Made by a program: the position numbers and the translations under genes
Source of the DNA: Crotalaria pallida
Taxonomy: Eukaryota > Streptophyta > Magnoliopsida > Fabales > Fabaceae
Direction: 5' to 3'
NCBI GenBank assembly: GCA_037953625.1
Contig: CM075653.1
Span: forward strand, 104,077,639 to 104,141,638
DNA length: 64,000 nucleotides
Shown here: one piece after another, positions 19,716 through 32,271 of the stretch
Layout of the letters: each line of letters begins with the position of its first letter
Numbering within the stretch: the stretch's first letter is position 1
The notes under the pieces: model-generated
What the model saw: the letters and a program-made list of their open reading frames with translations, nothing else
The model's database searches: none
What the model was told of the DNA's origin: nothing

Positions 19716-22700
19716 AACTTGTAAAATGCTAAACCATGAGCTAGATGATTCGGCCATGGCTAGCAAACTTGGTCTTGATGCTTTTTAATTAGATCCAAGT
19801 AGTTGCATGTTGATTTTATACTTGGAAAAGTTGATTTATGTACTTGTATGTCTTGATCTTAACTTGTTCCTGAAAAAGTTTTGATCTTGAGCTTTGCCTG
19901 TGATTTTTGAACAAAAAGATCTAACCTTTCTTAATGCATGTCACGGTTTTGCAAAGAACCAAGGAAAGGAAGCTTTTGGAAATGATTTTTGGTCCAAAGA
20001 AAGCTTGATCTATGTCTTGTGTTCTTGCATGTTAAATATTTGAAGTTAAATCTTGATTTCTAGTGATGTGTATTCGGTTTAAGCTTAGAACCAAGAGATC
20101 ATGTCTTGATTCTCATAAAAAGGCACATGTATGTAAATCTTTACTTGATTTTAGGATTATAAAAGTGCATGCATAAGATTTGAAGTTAAAACTTTGTTGA
20201 ATGGTGATGATGATTCGGTTTAGTGCTTTAAAAAGGAAATGATGTTTTTAAAATTTTGTGTGTGAGCAAGTACATGATTAAATCCATGAATCTTGATATT
20301 TGCATGTTGAAAAGTGAACCAAAAACCTTGTCTTGATCATGATGAGTTTTCGGCCAATGCATGCTAACTAGGATAGGATTCTTTTTTCATGAAGTGACAT
20401 AAAGTAATGAGTGTGTTTTGTGAGTTAATGCTAAGTTAATGTGTTTGAAATTGTGTTGTAATTGTTTTCTTTTCTATTCGGTTTTGGTGATGCAAATGAG
20501 TAAATGAGTTTAGTTGTTTCAAGAAGAGTTTCCAATGATTTTGATTATATTTCTTTGCTGTCCAAAAATCATTCTTAAGGTATTTCCATTTTAAAAGTGT
20601 TTTCGATTGATGAAAAGTGTAAATTTTTAAGTACCACTTGAGATAACAAAAGTTAGATTGAAAAGTATCGATTTTTTGGTGTTTAAAGAAGCCAAAGTGT
20701 GGCTGGACCAATTGCATACAGCCACATAAATTTATTGTTTAATTTATATTATTATGAGTTTTCAAACGATTTTGAGAAATTTCAAGTGCACGAAAAGATT
20801 GGAATTGTTTTGACAAGTGATTGTAATTTTAAAGAAAGTAATGAAAAGAAATAAGAGCTTTTCCTATTTTAAGTGAAGAAGAATGAAGTCTTTATTCAAA
20901 AAGGCTTTTCGCCCTCCACTTTGCCAAACGATCTTTTATATATTTTTCCCGTAGTAATTCTGGGCACTATTGCCTGTAATGTAGGTTTAGCGGTCCTAGA
21001 GCCCAAAAAATTGAATTCTTTTTACAAGCGTAATATGTTGCTAAATCGGCGGACCTAGAAATTCATTTCAGACAATTGAACCTTCTCAAATTGTTTCATT
21101 GAAATAAATTTGAAGTAAACGTATTTTTAAAATACGAGGTATTCTTTAGACGGTGGAACGGAATCGCAAGGAGAAGCGAGAGACTATCGAGGACAAGGCA
21201 ATTCACCTGCTGGATTAAGAGGTGAGAGTGCTGTGAACCCACGATGTGGTGGCCTATAGATCGAATATATGGACTGTGATAATTGTTGAGAATTATGTGA
21301 TATGTTGAAATGCTAACTATTTATATGCTCAGTTAATTGTAATGCATGATTAGTTCGTTATGTATCTAAATTCACTGTATTAATGCTGTTGAGTATATTG
21401 TCATTCTGTCTGGAACTCTGGTTGTTGTTATGCGTGGTAATGTGAATCATGAGAAAAGAATACGGCTTGAGATTAATTGAAAAGTTTAAGAAAGATGTTA
21501 AGTGTTGAGAGCTGCGAATGCCCAGTTGAACAATGATGTTGAGACTGTGTTAATTTAATGATATTGAGATTGTGCTCATGATGCGGAGATTGCGCTCATG
21601 ATGCCGAGTTTGTGCTCGAGGACACATGGATGATGATGATTGCAAAGTATCAAGAGGATACAAGATATTTATGAGATTTTTTTCCTACGGGAACGGTTTG
21701 ATGTGCTGTGATGCCAAGTGGCTATTGAAAGTGAAAGAGATATGTGATTATTTTGGGGAACGGATATAACCCTTAGTGGTCGGGACTTGTCGAAGGGATG
21801 AATCAAGGGCGAGCCGACCTTAGGTTAATTAAAGAACATAAAAGACTTTAAAAGACTCTAACATAAGCGGTGAGTAATGAGTGCGAAGTAGTGGAGAGGA
21901 AGATACCATGGGTATCAGGGATACTCAGGTGGAGATTGCATGAGGGGAGGGCAAGGACGGTGAACGTCAAGAATCCTAGAGTATATTTCTAGGCGGAACG
22001 AATTCCACATGTGGTATACCAGACGTGGTAGGGACTGGGTCCAAAGCCGTGGTAAGTTCTGCATCGCGAACTAGAAATAGTACTGTCACCCCTTTGATTG
22101 CAAATCTAGAACAGTGAGAGGGACTGGAACGGGGCTCTGTGATTTTGCCATTGTACCCGATTTTTCTACAGTGTGCCTTGATTATAATTTGATTTGAGAC
22201 TGTACCCGATTTTCTACAGTTCTCCTGGCTTGGAGCCATTTGATTTGTTGAGACAGCTGTCAAGCCCGCGTGGTAAAGGTCCTGTACTCCTGTTAGCTTC
22301 CGACTAGGTTGGATGGATGACCGAGGAGATGTAGACTTGTGTGCTGACTAATTTTCCTCAGTGATGGTTTTTCCCCGCCTCATTGAGTGAACCGATTTGA
22401 TAAGACTTAAGAATGATGAAAGATTCAAAGAAAGAAAGTATAAGTGAATGTCTGAAAGATTGAGAAAGACTGTGATAAGACTTGAATGCTTGAAAAGATT
22501 TGTGATGCCAAATGCAGTGAGTTATATGGCAATGAGTTGTGATTTTGATATATTTGGAATACCATGATATGCTTTGTTTATAAGTGATTCATATATGCTT
22601 ATGTGTATAACATGTTTAGTTATGATGAGGATGATGTGAATATATTGTGCTACATGTTTATGTTACACTGTTCTGGTTATATTGTCCTGTTCTATTATTT

Positions 22701-22760
22701 GCCTGTCTTTATATTTAGTCTATCATGAAACCGTATGGTCGACCCGTTAGTATTCGGAAC
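19716..22760 (+). other. Non-coding body of element G
   Basis: AT-rich, with no credible protein. The block 21950-22330 (around gaacgaattccacatgtgg, actgggtcc and ctagaacagtgagaggg) matches the reverse complement of element I at 58900-59290, showing common descent. In both, the small ORF follows several hundred bases further on. Confidence 0.65.
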
Positions 22761-22817
22761 ACTGACTCTCTCCTACCATTTTGTCGTATTGGCATTTGCC
22801 GGTATTGCAACGGGTAG

Positions 22818-23159
22818 ATGGCGTATCGTGTAGCGATTCACATGTGGCCTCTTCAAGAAGGAACATGGGTGGTTGTCCCTGAAGGATGGATATGGAGAGG
22901 AGATACTCGGTTGGAGATCGACGATCCCAGGCACTTTTTGCGAGGGACGAGTCTGGACGTGCATGTGGGGCATGTCACTCTTCGTGACTATCAGGATGGT
23001 GGACCAAGGGAACATCATGAGTATGATGGTCAACCCGCACCGTTAGCAGCAGTGACTCCACAGCCGATGGAGGAGGAAGATGTGCGTGACTCTGGTCATG
23101 AAGCGGATGCGGATTCTGGTGATACGATGGAAGCGGATGATGGTCCGGATGGAGAGTGA
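22818..23159 (+). CDS. Small ORF of element G (113 aa), diverged relative of the F/D protein
   Basis: The ATG at 22818 directly follows GGGTAG, an acceptor-like end. The protein has the same opening pattern as F and D (IHMWPLQEGTW against IEIRPLxxGxW, then DDPRHFLRG where F has YHPNPLMRF) and an acidic C-terminal tail (EEEDVRDSGHEADADSGD). It lies at the same place near the 3' end of its element. Similarity is weak but collinear over about 50 residues. Element I has a closer, broken counterpart. No known family recognised. Confidence 0.55.
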   Translation: MAYRVAIHMWPLQEGTWVVVPEGWIWRGDTRLEIDDPRHFLRGTSLDVHVGHVTLRDYQDGGPREHHEYDGQPAPLAAVTPQPMEEEDVRDSGHEADADSGDTMEADDGPDGE

Positions 23160-23569
23160 AGCCCAATGTTCTGTGTCTAGATGTTCTAGTGTCTAGGATC
23201 TAAGTTCCCAATCGAGGATTACCTTGTGAAGTACTATTGATGTAATCAAGCTACTTTTATTTATGTTTTTAAGTAAATTTCAAAACCTGGTATGTAATCT
23301 TTTGTAACCATGAACTGCTTTTGGGAAAATTGCAGGAGATGAGACTCCGATGCTTTTGGTTTATGATAATGATAATTATAATGATGACGATGTTATGAAA
23401 TGTTGATGGTATTTCGGTTATGGGAAGTTTTAAGTGACAACTCGATTTTCAATTAAGTGACATTAGCAACTGATGAACCCATGTTTAAAAAAAATGGCCT
23501 CATTTTTACAACAAATTGATAATAAATCAATAATAGTTTTGGAAATAAAAATTGGGCTGTTACATGGTC

Positions 23570-23892
23570 AGTCTTGGGCAGCCAAAAAACCATATTTCAA
23601 GTCCAAAAGCATCCAACATAAGTAAAGTACTCTTACACAACTTTTTGACCATGACCTTGTGGTCCCTTTATGTTGCACGCCTATGACCAGCCTTGGGAGG
23701 GGTTCTTCATTCAGATTTCATCCTTTATTAATTACACTTGAGAGCCACATTCATTCATTTACTCATTTCACTTCCAAGAGAACCAAAAAGAGCAAAATTC
23801 TTCTTCTTTTTTCTTGCCAAAACCGTGAGCATCAGTTGGCTTTTAGGTCTAGATTTTTGTTCTTCTTCTATTCATTTTCCTCTCATTCAATC
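23570..23892. repeat. 1.1-kb tandem repeat, block 2 (fragment)
   Basis: Continues unit 4 of the array (3582-4143), broken by G. It is broken again at 23892 by E and resumes at 40301. Adding the three pieces (562 + 323 + ~204) gives ~1089 bp, one full unit, so both insertions are clean. Confidence 0.93.
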
Positions 23893-24484
23893 TGTAGTGT
23901 TCCATTGTTAGGGATACACCACGATGTGTGTTTAGGGTTGTTGCAGCTGACGAGGGTGACCCCGGTCCTATGTACCCCCAGTGATAAGGGGATCAAGCCA
24001 CACGTAGTTCTTGAGAGAAGGGATGAGAGAACATACCTGAAACCCTAGTTGTGATGAGCTATTTATAGGGTTTGGAGGAGGCTGATATGGGCCCTTTGGG
24101 CCCTGTATCAGAGTTGTGCTGAACCAGGATTCTGTGAGATAATATTGAATGATTATGCTTCTAGAATCTGGATAGGATCAGCTGAAGATCTCATGTCTAG
24201 GATGTTGCGAGAATCTAGGAGAGATTTGCGGAAGGGATAAGAAGCCTCGGCGAACCTAAGCTTATCCACGAGCCGACGGTATGTCTCGGTCCTAGAGTTC
24301 CGAGCCTGATGGATTGGGGACCGATTGTAAGGCTCGGTTCCATCAAGTCCGAGCATGGCCCTCTCGTATGCTCGGATCCCACGAGTCCGAGCGAAGGACT
24401 TTCATGACAGGTAAACCGAGCAAAGTGCCCATAGGGGAATCCTTTGGTGAGACTCGGGTCTGTATATGGTCGGTAGACCCTACA
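23893..24484 (-). repeat. Element E 3' LTR (592 bp)
   Basis: On the element's strand it begins TGTAGGGTCTACC and ends AACACTACA. TATA box on the minus strand (plus-strand ATTTATA at 24061-24067). About 14 substitutions separate it from the other LTR. Confidence 0.95.
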
Positions 24485-24497
24485 AGCCCCCCAGCTC
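24485..24497 (-). promoter_or_regulatory. Polypurine tract of element E
   Basis: GAGCTGGGGGGCT on the minus strand directly before the 3' LTR, the same core as in A, B and C. A second copy with an LTR-like start (TGTCGTGGACC) lies further inside at 25519-25535. Confidence 0.8.
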
Positions 24498-24869
24498 GTA
24501 AGACTTGTAAAGTCTGTGGCGAGGTAACAAGTGGATAGGGTTAACCTTTAGCATGTCTTGGTTCAGAAGTGTGACAACTGTTTTCAGCCTTAACCATGTA
24601 GCCTGTCCGAGGTGACGCTTTAGGTTCTTTAAGTGCGACACGTGCCCTGGGAGTTGTGCCAAATTATTTCAATTTTCGAATTCTGAAAAAGTACTTCCAA
24701 TAACTGCCACGTCTTTCCCCATGGGTGGCTGAATGGGTTAATTGGCCTTAGGCCCAACCGGCGTATCGTGGAAGGAGGGAAATTTGAGGGGTTTTGAGGG
24801 GTATCGTGGGCGAAGAAGACTCCTGATGGTCTCAATGCAACAGTCTTCCCATCTGAGGATGTACAAGTG

Positions 24870-25424
24870 ATGGATGCCTGGCCTGCATCGGTTTGTGAAA
24901 GCATTCTTCGCTACCTCGGTCAGCGTGGTGAGGATGTTCATGCTGGAGTGGCCACCGAGGGGAAGAAAAAACGGGAAGAAGCTGACGCTCGGGAGGATTA
25001 TTTAAACCTCCAGGTAGAAGCCTTTGAAAAAAGACTTCAAACGTTGGCCGCAGAGAAGGAAGGGCTGCAAAAGGAGAAGCAAGAGGCTGAAGATGCCAAG
25101 ACTAGAGCCGAGGTTGACAAGGAGAAGGCTGAGAAAACTCTTCAAGAGGCCAATGAGAGGATGAGGAGGGCCGAGGAAATCTTGAAGAAGGCCGAAGAGG
25201 ATGCCACAGCTCTGCGGGAGGCTACAGAGAAGGCTCGGAAAGCCGAGGAGGATGCTGCAGTGGCTCGAGAGCAACTCGAGTATGCCAAGGATGAGTCTGC
25301 CGGACTCCGAGCATCTCTAGATAAAATGAGAGCGAAAGCTCTTAAGCACAAAAGGGCAACCAAAGAGAATTTTTATAACTGGGATCATGCAGTTGAAGAC
25401 TCTTTCCTCAATACCGTCGAGTAG
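24870..25424 (+). pseudogene. Truncated antisense ORF of element E
   Basis: 184 residues from the ATG at 24870, antisense to E. It is almost entirely coiled coil (Glu/Lys/Ala heptads) and then KALKHKRATKENF...AVEDSFLNTVE, which aligns with QALKHKVAARESDF...KVFTNAVEQ in the aORF of A. The frame stops at TAG (25422-25424) where A has glutamine. The sequence beyond the stop (LRILNPGG...SSAYG) still matches A's LRIRYVGASAGFG region. The N-terminal gypsy-type domain is missing, so the ORF is cut at both ends. Confidence 0.72.
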
Positions 25425-25469
25425 CTTCGCATCCTGAATCCTGGCGGAGATCTCGGAATGAGTTCGGCG

Positions 25470-28396
25470 TACGGTCGGTTAAGATGAGGGTCGGTCGGAC
25501 CGGAGTCCGGTCCACGACATAAGCCCCCCCCAGCTCGGGAAGAGTCATAGAGACTCTATGTCGAGTTTAGAGCCCTTTTGGGTCGATCGGACGTTCTTTT
25601 CTGAGGCTTGGTGGTGACATAAAAGAATGTTCGCAGCCGAGGTCTTTTACTTGGAAGAGTATCGCGATTTGGAGATTCATACACCTCTCTTCATCGGGGT
25701 GTGTTAAAAGTAATATCATGAATTGGATCATAAAGTCTATGGGGGATGCTATCGGAATGACTGCCTTGGCCGAGGTGCATTCCTCGATCCTGCGACGTAT
25801 TTGGCCGATGGCCAAGTTATCGAGGTAGCAATCCCCGTTTTCACTTGTAACCACGCCGATCTGGTCGGCCAACCGAGATCGTAGGCAAGTGCGTCGGGAC
25901 GTGATTCGAAATGAGTGAATATTTATAATATCCGTTATGATTTTGTGCTTCTCATATTGTTCTTTTAGTTATGAATTCAAGTGTTAAGACCTCGGAACTC
26001 CGACACTCTAGCCAAGGTGGGTTCCTTTATCCGCGATGTATAGAATGATTTTATGCCAATCACGTTTGAATCGGGAATCTTTTAAAGTACTTGATGAGTT
26101 ATAAGCTCTTGTTCGAGCTGTTTATAATCGTTCGCGTCATAAACGGTGGCTAATCGGTTATGAGGAAAAGTACGTAAATACAATGAATTCAGAAACATAA
26201 CTTTTATTTAATTGAAGCAGTAAATACAATGGGCTTGCAGATTTAGACCTGTGGTCGGCTTGTGCATGTTTTCGGATGATAGGAATCCTGACTTGGGTTA
26301 TGCGTGAAACACTCGAATCATTTTTGGCCATCGTGCTCAGGCTATCGCGCCCGGTAGTTCCGACCATCAAATTTGTACCTTTACATGATGTATAAAAACA
26401 ACTATTAGAATATCAAGTAGTAAATGATATGTAATGACATTAATAGCGAAGTATGAGCTGTTTCACTGTTAATTATGAGTATTATCTAAGATAATATAAT
26501 GTTGTGCAGCAAGTGATTCAGTAATAATGAATGTGAGGCTTAAACCATGCAATTTAAATGATGTAAATGAGATAATGAGAAAGATCTTTCCCTGTTAGTC
26601 TTTATGGGACTATTTTTGAATTTTGATACGTTCGGCATCCTTTTTGGCATGAACATTGATATGCTCGGCATCATTTTGGCATAGAGACCTTTCTTCTTCT
26701 ATTGCTAGAACGTGTGCTCGCTTGGTATTCTTCATCTTCTTCCTACCAAACACCCTGTATGCCGTTATGGGTTGTATAGCACCCTTGTGAGCAATGCTGG
26801 GATCTCGAGAAGAGATGTTGACGGGGATCGTCTTTTGGCTTTTAGTGACCATGAGAGGCAAGGGTGTCGTGGAAGGAAGGACCGATCAATTCGAGGATGT
26901 CATTGATCGGTTGATATCATAGCCTGATATTCTACTGTGGGTGTAGGGATCTGGTAGGAAACCGGTGGAGAAGTGGTGACAATCGTGTAATGAATCCGAA
27001 GGGAGAAGGCTAGTATCTAGTATCCTCTCCACCGTCAACTGATTTCGAACATGTTGAGGTGCTCGCAACACTCAGAAGAGTTGTTTGCCCATTGATGAAA
27101 ACCTTGAAATGGACTGTTTACCCATATTTGTACCTCGTATATGTATACAAAATTAATAATTAGTAATCGTCATTTGAACTGACAATGTATAATAATTAAA
27201 TTGCAATAATGAGAATTATTGGCAAGTTTACAGAATAAAATATTGGTATGTAAATAGTATGATTCTAAAAAGATCACACGTAATAATAATAATAATAATA
27301 AACGATACGTATATAAAAAATGTGTCGGAGCGATTAGTGATATTAAACCAAATAATGTTAATAAGTATAATAATTAACAGTATCATTGGCATGCAATGGT
27401 GTACATAATAAATACCATTGAAATGACTTAAGTAAAAGAAATTAACTTCCCTGGATTGGTCATGGTAATGCCCTTAATTAAGCATAACTTGTGGCTTCAC
27501 ATGTTGTTTTGTTGATTGAGAGTTCATTGTGGACGGAGGCCCCGACAGCATGACTCGTAACAGTTTGACCGTGGTGGGTGTGTAGCGCCCGTTCTAGGCT
27601 AGCCTCGTGACGGGTTGTTACAGGAGCACATGCTTGCGTGGGCCATGGCCACAAAGCCTTTGTAATTATCTTGGAGTGACGATGACAGTAATCCGTGCCA
27701 CGACATGTTTTTACGATAACCGTTTTGACTTTTGGACTGTTCTCTATCATGGGGTCGTGATGGTCCTGACAACTCTAGAGAGAATCCTAGCTGCTCGGCC
27801 TTCCTTTTCAATAGGTCCGACCATCCTTTCTTGAACCTTACATTACATGTTTAAGAACAATAATCAGTGATCGTCGTTAATTTGACAATCTATGATAATT
27901 GAATAGCAACAATGAAAATTATTGACAAGAGAATATAAAGTATCAGAACAAAAGCAGCATGATTTAAAAATATCCCATGTAACAAATATAATAATGACAA
28001 TAATTAAATACCGTGCAACCAGACAGGATTGCCCATGAAAAGACAATAGTTAAATATCGTGCAAATAGACAGGATTGCCCATGAAAAGACGCATAATTTC
28101 GGGTATATCATGCGCAATAATTGTAATGAATGACATTTATGAATATGTCAAAGCATTTAATGACAACAAATCAAATGATGAAAGCTTATCCATGAAAAAC
28201 GACAATGCACAATTGTCGGAAACTGCCTAATGCCATTCGAAAGGCAATGTATATCAAATATTATTATCCTATCACAACAGGAAAGACAAACATTTAAAAA
28301 CATTCAGCAGCAAAGAAATTTGGCTAACAATATGCCACGTATCAGCATGTGTGCAAAGAAAATAATAATTAATTATTGTCGTTTGAGTTGACAATT

Positions 28397-28436
<40 letters not shown>

Positions 28437-28532
28437 GATGAATGACATGTAATGACATTAATTAGCGAAAGTATAATTTATTTTTGCTATTAGCTAATAG
28501 TCATGTGAGTAAATAAAATATTTGTGCAATTA
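25470..28532. other. Non-coding interior of element E
   Basis: No gene seen. It holds trinucleotide runs (ATA/AAT at ~27281-27303 and ~28390-28434), a ~45-bp direct duplication at 28010-28095, and many AT-rich stretches. Occasional words such as tcggccgag suggest an old spacer of the same element family. Confidence 0.6.
28390..28434. repeat. (TAA)n microsatellite
   Basis: About 14 uninterrupted TAA/AAT units inside the non-coding interior of E. Confidence 0.9.
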
Positions 28533-28820
28533 TTAAAAATTAGAAAGAGTAGCTTCCCTGATTTGGAAGTGAGCATTGTGTCGTTGGGCCCATAGTGCTG
28601 TTGAGGCAACATCATCTTCTTTTTTTTCCGGTTTGGGCCATTGGCCCATTAGGGCTGAAATCCTAATGCAGCATCTGTGCTGCTCCCTGCTGCGTGTTGA
28701 TGCTGCGGCGTGTTGATGCGGCAAGCGTGGATCTGGTGGTGACGGATTTCGACGGTGGCGACTGCAACAGGGAAATGCCCCACGGGTTGGTGTGGCGGTA
28801 ATCGCGAGGGCCGACAGAGG
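28533..28820 (-). other. Second half of a sense ORF of element E, split by element D
   Basis: On E's strand an ORF starts with ATG at 39518, runs 60 codons to 39339, is interrupted by D, and continues in the same frame from 28820 to a stop near 28533. With one TSD copy removed it is ~155 codons long and has no internal stop. It begins ~185 bases after the primer-binding site, where gag starts in A and B. The product would be basic and Arg/His/Pro-rich. I do not recognise a domain, and GC-rich sequence can be open by chance. Confidence 0.4.
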
Positions 28821-30329
28821 TGTAACATCCCTGAATTTTAGTTCCCGAATAATGTTATGTTTTGCCTTGCTTGATGTATTAGAGCTTAATCGTGTGTAGC
28901 TAGCTTATGGTGATTAAGGTTAGCTTAAGCCTAAGTAATTAGGTCTATCCTTGTGTAGTTCTAAGATTGATGAGGGTTAGACGTTTAAGAGCTTAGTTAA
29001 AAGTTAGATTAGCTTGGTTAATGAGTGGCTTAAGGGTTAAGTGGACTAGATTAAGCCTAAGTAACCAAATGGGCCTTGTGAGTGATGTTGGGCCATGAAA
29101 GTGTGATGGCCCATGTGTGTGAGTGTGAAAGCCGTGAAGAGTGTGTGAGTGTGTGTAGGCCATGGTGTGTGTATGTGTGTGGAGTGAATGGTGAGTTGCA
29201 TGAAGTAGTGAGGTGGCAAGCTCACATTTCATGCATGTTGGTCAAGCATTAGGTGGCAACACCATATTCCCTTTAGTTGCATGAAGGAGTGAGGTGTCCA
29301 CACCAAGACTCACCACTTAGCCATCCTAAACAACTCACCCTGTGACCATAAGACATCATAAAAGTAAGCATGTGTTGATGAGCATCACTTTGGCTTTCCT
29401 TCCTTCTTAGCATCGTCCCCATCATCTTCTTCTTCTCCCTTGAAGACCTCACCGCCACCACCCATAAACACCACCATCCAAACTTATTCTTCCACTAAAA
29501 CCAAGAAATCTTCACATATCCTAGGCCTAGATCATGAATACACATCATGCATGATTGATCATGGCTTAGAAAATTCAAACTCAACCCCTTTCCTTTTCTT
29601 AGAAGCTCACGGCCACATCCACCAACACCCTTGATCAAACCTAAACTTCTACCAAACACAAGAAACCTTAGCATGTTCATACTCTAGATCATGAATATGC
29701 CACTTGTTTAAGTTTTTTGTTAAAGAAATTTCAATCATCAAACTCTAAACCCAAACAACCCTCACGGCCAAACCCCAAACCAAGCTTTAAGGTCTTTAGT
29801 TTGGCAAATCAAGTGGAGCCTTAGAGTTTTGGAAGCTTGGAATCAAGTCTCAAGAGTCTAAGGAGGGAGAGTGCTCACGGTTTTGGTAAAGGAAAGGCCA
29901 AAGGTTCTAAGTTTTCTTAGTTGTCTTCAAGAGGTAAGTGAGAGAAGCTTGCACTTTTGCTAGAATAAGTCTTGAAGCTTAGAATTTAGGTTGAGTCACC
30001 ATGAGACTCAAGGGCACTAGTTAGAGTTGTTTTGGCTTGGAGGATGAATTGTGATAAATCTTGATATGTGGTTGCTAAATGTTCTATGCTGAATTTTATG
30101 ACTATGTTTAGTGTTGATGAGTGATTACTTTTGTGATTATTAAATGTTCTTTGCTGAATTTTTATGATTATGTTTGTGTTGATGTGTATTTACATATGTT
30201 ATGTGATTAAGAGAAATGTTTAGACCCTTGGATGAACAAGCCTAAGGGTTGGCCGTGTAGATGTTAGTTAACTAGGCAATTAAATTGTTAATCCAAATGG
30301 CTTTAGATTGCTAAGCCGTTAACCTAGAA

Positions 30330-31090
30330 ACTAAAACAATTTAGTTAACTAAGTTTGACTCAACCCTAGATTAGTAACCTTAATCCCTGACTAGTCAACT
30401 AATCCAAGATTAGTTGGACTTAATCCTCGATTAGTGACCTGAATCCCTGATTAGTCAACTAATCCAAGATTAGTTAGACTTAATCCTAGATTAGTAACCT
30501 TAATCCCTGATTAGTCAACTAATCCAAGATTAGTTGGACTTAATCCTCGATTAGTGACTTTAACCCTGATTAGTCAACTAATCCATGATTAGTTAGACTT
30601 AATCCAAGATTAGTAACCTTAATCCTTGATTAGTCAACTAATCCAAGATTAGTTGGACTTAATCCTAACTTAGTGACCTTAAACCTTGATTAGTCAACTA
30701 ATCCAAGATTAGTTGGACTTAATCCGAACTTAGTAACCTTAATCCGTGGTTAGTCAACTAATCCAAGATTAGTTGGACATAATCCTCGATTAGTGACCTT
30801 AACCCCATGATTAGTCAACTAATCCAAGATTGGTGAGACTTAAACCCTAGATTAGTGAACCTAATCCCTTGATTAGTCAACTAATCCATGATTAGTTGGA
30901 CTTAATCCATGATTAGTCGGATTTAATCCGAGATTAGTCAACTAAGCTAGACCTAATTCGTGATTAGTGAGACCTAATCCATGAATAGTGGACTTAATCC
31001 ATGATTAGTCAGATTTAATCCGAGATTAGTCAATTAAGCTAGACCTAATTCATGATTAGTGAGACCTAATCCATGATTAGGAGATTTAGC
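30330..31090. repeat. 60-bp tandem repeat built from CTAATC...GATTAG palindromes
   Basis: About twelve to thirteen tandem units of ~60 bp, each made of 15/30-bp subunits of the type AATCC-N-GATTAGT. Within most units CTAATCCAAGATTAG is an inverted repeat around a 3-base centre, so the whole block can fold as a string of small hairpins on either strand. Confidence 0.88.
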
Positions 31091-31614
31091 TCACGATTAG
31101 TCAGCTAAAGTACACTTAAACCTAGTCTTAAGTAAGTAGGACTTACTTAACCAAAGTCTTAAGTAATTAAGACTTACTTAATCCAAGTTCTAGCTACTTA
31201 AGGTGTACTTAGGTCGGGGGAAATGATGGGACTTTGTCCGATTGCTCGGACATAAGCTGACCTAGAGCTGGTATGACTCTGCTATGTTAACTATATGCTT
31301 ATGGATACATGCTGAATGCGTATGCTTATATGATAAGCTAGTATGAATGTGTATGTATCCATGCTGAACTAATGTCGAATGATCAAGACATAGTTGGGCT
31401 GATGATAAACTTGGAACTTGAACATGTGCATGATAACCTAAGATTGCAAGAGTTGCCTTGACAATATACGTGACATGAACTAGGTTATCAGACCAGTCCC
31501 AATCTGAGGAACCCCTACGCAGGTGGAAACACCGTAAGGCGTGCCTTCTCTACGCAGGTGAACCTGTGAACCATTTCTGAAACTGAACCCGATATTTTAT
31601 GAAAGCATGCACAG

Positions 31615-32040
31615 GGTTCACCGTAAGTCGTGCCGTTTACGCTGGTGGAAACACTGTAAGTCGTGTCTTTTACGCTGGTGGACGCACTGTAAGTCGTGCC
31701 ATTTACGCTGGTGGAAACATGGTAAGTCGTGCCATTTACCCTGGTGGAAACACTGTAAGTCGTGCCATTTACGCTGGTGGAAACACTGTAAGTCGTGCCG
31801 TTTACGCTGGTGGAAACACTGTAAGTCGTGCCATTTACGCTGGTGGAAACACTGTAAGTCGTGCCATTTACGCTGGTGGAAACATTGTAAGTCGTGCCAT
31901 TTACGCTGGTGGAAACACTGTAAGTCGTGTCTTTTACGCGGGTGGAAACACTGTAAGTCGTGCCATTTACGCTGGTGGAAACACTGTAAGTCGTGCCGTT
32001 TACGCTGGCAGACGTGCCGTAAGCCGTGCCGCATTTTGAA
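31615..32040. repeat. 33-bp minisatellite carrying GTAAGT in every unit
   Basis: About 12.5 units of 33 bp (core gtaagtcgtgccatttacgc, then tggtggaaacact). GTAAGT recurs at 31623 and then every 33 bp up to 31986, with GTAAGC at 32019. Because 33 is divisible by three, several frames stay open on both strands (11-residue repeats), which creates long false ORFs. Confidence 0.95.
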
Positions 32041-32271
32041 CGCACCATTCCTCAGATCTGGACCCGGTGGACGTAGAGGCCTCGGAGTTGGAGAAACATG
32101 TACATGCATCATGCCACCTATCTTGAAGATAATAACTAAACCTGTGTGTGCTCATATGTATATGCATTATTGCACTGGTGATTGCTGCTGTTTATCTGAT
32201 TGTGAATGTTAGGGCTTAGGCTTATTCGATAATGCGACTGTGTTAGGCTTACTCTCCTGCCCTTTTAGGTA

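Larger units (their letters stand above)
4144..23564 (+). mobile_element. Element G: TG...CA-ended non-autonomous element, with H and F nested
   Basis: It starts TGTGACATCC and ends GGGCTGTTACA, flanked by the 5-bp duplication TGGTC (4139-4143 and 23565-23569) inside a tandem-array unit. Removing nested H and F leaves ~4.8 kb. The first and last several hundred bases are unrelated, so there are no LTRs within it. Its 5' end matches the reverse complement of the right end of element I, and its 3' end matches the reverse complement of I's left end, so G and I are one family in opposite orientation. Contents are a TATA box and purine-rich leader (4716-4865), non-coding sequence, and a small ORF at 22818-23159. 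It could be a very long solo LTR (Ogre-type LTRs reach several kb, family knowledge) or another class. Confidence 0.85.
29934..32268 (+). other. Candidate 5'-leader intron of element D
   Basis: Donor AAGAG|GTAAGTGAG at 29934, a full consensus site. Acceptor CTGCCCTTTTAG ends at 32268, four bases before the ATG of the small ORF. It corresponds to the candidate intron of F. RNA evidence is not available here. Confidence 0.5.

Noticed and set aside
4144..23564. G as a classical DNA transposon (CACTA, hAT, Mutator)
   Set aside because: 5-bp TSD and TG...CA ends do not fit CACTA (3 bp), hAT (8 bp) or Mutator (9 bp); no transposase seen.
31615..32040. Regularly spaced repeats resembling a CRISPR array
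   Set aside because: Units are directly adjacent with no unique spacers, and the sequence is plant nuclear DNA.
31515..32212. Long overlapping ORFs on both strands (146-201 codons) with 11-residue repeats
   Set aside because: They arise from the 33-bp minisatellite, whose unit length is divisible by three and lacks stops in several frames. No frame has codon bias or a non-repeat domain.
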